DNA of 8,215 nt, from assembly GCA_021772595.1 (NCBI GenBank), contig JAJFLS010000139.1, positions 1 through 8,215 on the forward strand, written 5' to 3'. The translations under genes and the position numbers were made by a program. The notes under the pieces are model-generated. The model searched no databases and was not told the origin of the DNA. It saw nothing but the letters and a program-made list of their open reading frames with translations. Source of the stretch: Opitutales bacterium. GTDB taxonomy: Bacteria > Verrucomicrobiota > Verrucomicrobiia > Opitutales > Opitutaceae. Below, one piece after another: positions 6,638-8,215 of the stretch. Each line of letters starts with the position of its first letter. Within the stretch, counting starts at the first letter, position 1.

Positions 6638-8053
6638 CTACTCGATAGGCTCCTGCCGCTTGCGGTTAGCTGCATCGAGCTCCGTCACTTTTCCGCGATC
6701 CCCTTGCTGAGACATCCAGTTTTTCAGTTCTCTCAAAAGACGAGCGCGATGAGGCCCATACTCGGGATGATCGGCTCGATTCTCCAATTCGTAGGGATCG
6801 TCCTGCAAATCATAGAGCTCAAACTCCGGTCGCTTTTGATAATGCTCATAGCGTTCCCGAGCAAACGCGTCCCCAGCTTCTGCGACACTCTTCCAACTGT
6901 TGTAGAAATCCATGCGAGCAACCACGGTGTTCTTGAACCGATCCTCCCAATTCAAGTTCCAAATCAAACGATAGCGATGATCCCTAACCGTTCGAATCCC
7001 GTAACCGTTGGGTTCAGGTCCACTGTAGATACCTTTCGAAGTCTGTATACCAAACGAATAATCCCGGTGCGTATCAGACTCGCCCATCAATACGGATTGG
7101 AAGCTCTGGCCATCAAAATCAAACTGTTTGGGATCCCCACCTGCAAGTTCTATGAAGGTCGGAAGAACGTCTACGTATTGAATCATAGCTGAGGAGACCG
7201 CTCCCGCTTTTACCGTATCAGGCCAACGAAGGACTGCAGCTGAGCGCAACCCGGTGTCATAACAAGTCCATTTACAGTGGGGAAAATTGGAACCTTGCTC
7301 GCTAAGATATAGAAAAACGGTATCATCCTCCAACTCATTTGTATCAAGGTAATCCGTACAGTACCCCACTTGACTATCGAGGTAGTTGATTTCCGCATAA
7401 TAACGAGTCATGCTTTCTCGCACTTCAGGTGTATCTATTAAATACGGAGGAAGCGTGATGGACGCGGCATCGTACTCGGTCGCATCCCCGCGAGTCCACG
7501 GCTGATGGGTTTGATTCGATGCCACCACGATGCACCAGGGCTGATCCCCCGTTGACTCAACAAATCGATCAAAAAGGGCCATATCCAAATCGACCCCTTC
7601 TCCCCTATCACCGTGTTGTCCACCTAGATATTCGAATGGGAAATTGGCCGCGGGGGCTTCGTGACGTTTTCCCATCAACCCTACGCGATAACCCAAAGGC
7701 CGCAGGTAGTGAGCCACACTCTTTACCTCATCGTAGACGCGACTGTGATTGGGATGCGCGCCATTTCGAACAGGATGAATTCCCGTGTACAGGCTCATGC
7801 GGGTAGGCGCGCACATCGGGGCCGAGTTAAAACAATACTCAAACCGCATGCCTTCCGATGCCAACTGATCGATGTAGGGCGTCTTAACTTCCTCATTACC
7901 ATAACACCCGTGGTCATGATAGCTCAGGTCGTCAGCCAGAAATAGAACCAAATTGGGTTGTTTGGTCTCCCCGCCCAGGGGAACTACGAGAGGAACCAGC
8001 AGTGCGATAGCCAGGGACAGGCGAGAAAAAGGAAGCATCCCAACAAACAACAT
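6638..8053 (-). CDS. Secreted Cys-type sulfatase (arylsulfatase family S1)
   Basis: This sulfatase of the alkaline phosphatase superfamily has 471 residues from the chosen start. LADDLSYHD gives metal ligands D41 and D42. C81-A-P-T-R85 is the signature whose Cys is oxidised to formylglycine, and YTG follows. GKRHE gives K129 and H131, and NQTHQPW gives H183. SEQGSNFPHCKW supplies E252, Q253 and K261 where many sulfatases have D-N/H. YDLQDDPYELEN near residue 414 is the common C-terminal sulfatase block. It should remove sulfate esters (or N-sulfate) from a glycan; the exact linkage is unknown. The signal peptide (hydrophobic run at about 11-26) fixes the start near 8053; ATG 8038 is nearly as good, and no clear ribosome-binding site separates them. 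The frame is open back to 8182, but that adds an Arg-rich stretch crossing a palindrome and hides the signal peptide. No formylglycine-generating enzyme is encoded in this window. Confidence 0.92.
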   Translation of the reverse strand: MLFVGMLPFSRLSLAIALLVPLVVPLGGETKQPNLVLFLADDLSYHDHGCYGNEEVKTPYIDQLASEGMRFEYCFNSAPMCAPTRMSLYTGIHPVRNGAHPNHSRVYDEVKSVAHYLRPLGYRVGLMGKRHEAPAANFPFEYLGGQHGDRGEGVDLDMALFDRFVESTGDQPWCIVVASNQTHQPWTRGDATEYDAASITLPPYLIDTPEVRESMTRYYAEINYLDSQVGYCTDYLDTNELEDDTVFLYLSEQGSNFPHCKWTCYDTGLRSAAVLRWPDTVKAGAVSSAMIQYVDVLPTFIELAGGDPKQFDFDGQSFQSVLMGESDTHRDYSFGIQTSKGIYSGPEPNGYGIRTVRDHRYRLIWNLNWEDRFKNTVVARMDFYNSWKSVAEAGDAFARERYEHYQKRPEFELYDLQDDPYELENRADHPEYGPHRARLLRELKNWMSQQGDRGKVTELDAANRKRQEPIE

Positions 8054-8151
8054 GAATGACAGGAATTGGTCAATGTCGAGTGAAGCTCGGTAGCTTTGGG
8101 AAATGTCGTTTCGAACTCGGTATAGCGGCGCAGCCCTCCGGCTCAACTCCC

Positions 8152-8185
8152 GCCGTCGCCCAGATGGGCTATGGCGAGGCACGGC
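8152..8185. repeat. Imperfect palindrome upstream of sulfatase
   Basis: On the plus strand GCCG (8152-8155) and TCGCC (8156-8160) pair with GGCGA (8173-8177) and CGGC (8182-8185), leaving a 4-nt bulge (GGCA, 8178-8181) and a 12-nt loop. It resembles a REP-like GC-rich palindrome and lies about 100 nt upstream of the sulfatase signal-peptide start. The rest of 8054-8215 shows no gene. The unit may extend past the window end. Confidence 0.35.
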
Positions 8186-8215
8186 AGGGTAGGACGCTAA
8201 GGTAGTGGGGATAGA

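Noticed and set aside
6704..7192. 162-residue open frame on the plus strand
   Set aside because: It is antisense to the conserved C-terminal half of the sulfatase and has no domain of its own.
8054..8182. N-terminal extension of the sulfatase back to ATG 8182
   Set aside because: The added 43 residues are Arg-rich, cross an imperfect palindrome and place the signal peptide internally.

Overview
The window is bacterial chromosomal DNA. It carries five complete protein genes and no RNA gene, CRISPR array, transposase or phage gene. The gene content fits a marine or sediment Verrucomicrobiota (Opitutae-like) organism. It includes a Cys-type sulfatase, a secreted heparinase II/III-like lyase, a secreted endonuclease/exonuclease/phosphatase (EEP) hydrolase and an exported amidohydrolase of a type I associate with Verrucomicrobiota and Bacteroidota. 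Shine-Dalgarno signals are weak, and the intergenic spaces are rich in palindromes. Planctomycetota is the main alternative. This placement is inference from family content, not a measured phylogeny.

Layout: a spacer with a broken palindrome and a 20-bp tandem duplication (1-236); a secreted EEP hydrolase (237-1160, +); a spacer with 65-bp palindromic element B1 and a leader hairpin; an exported amidohydrolase (1432-2508, +); a spacer made almost entirely of nested palindrome C, one arm of which looks like a terminator; a membrane sterol desaturase/fatty acid hydroxylase family protein (2698-3702, +); a spacer with nested palindrome D; a secreted heparinase II/III family lyase (4028-6433, +); a convergent spacer with element B2 and an 8-bp degenerate tandem repeat; a secreted sulfatase (6638-8053, -); and a spacer with an imperfect palindrome at the window end.

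The lyase and the sulfatase are the pair most likely to share a job: desulfation and eliminative cleavage of a sulfated, uronate-containing polysaccharide outside the cytoplasm. Four of the five products begin with a plausible signal peptide. The desaturase is the only clear integral membrane protein and has no obvious link to glycan breakdown. Spacers of 189-325 nt, each holding a palindromic element, argue against one tight operon, and the sulfatase faces the other four genes.

I see no clear new enzymatic system. The most unusual signal is the spacers. Every one holds an inverted-repeat structure, of at least three unrelated families (B, C, D). Two of these are nested palindromes framed by outer 13-14-bp inverted repeats, like miniature mobile elements. 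Family B occurs twice, in opposite orientation, bracketing three genes.
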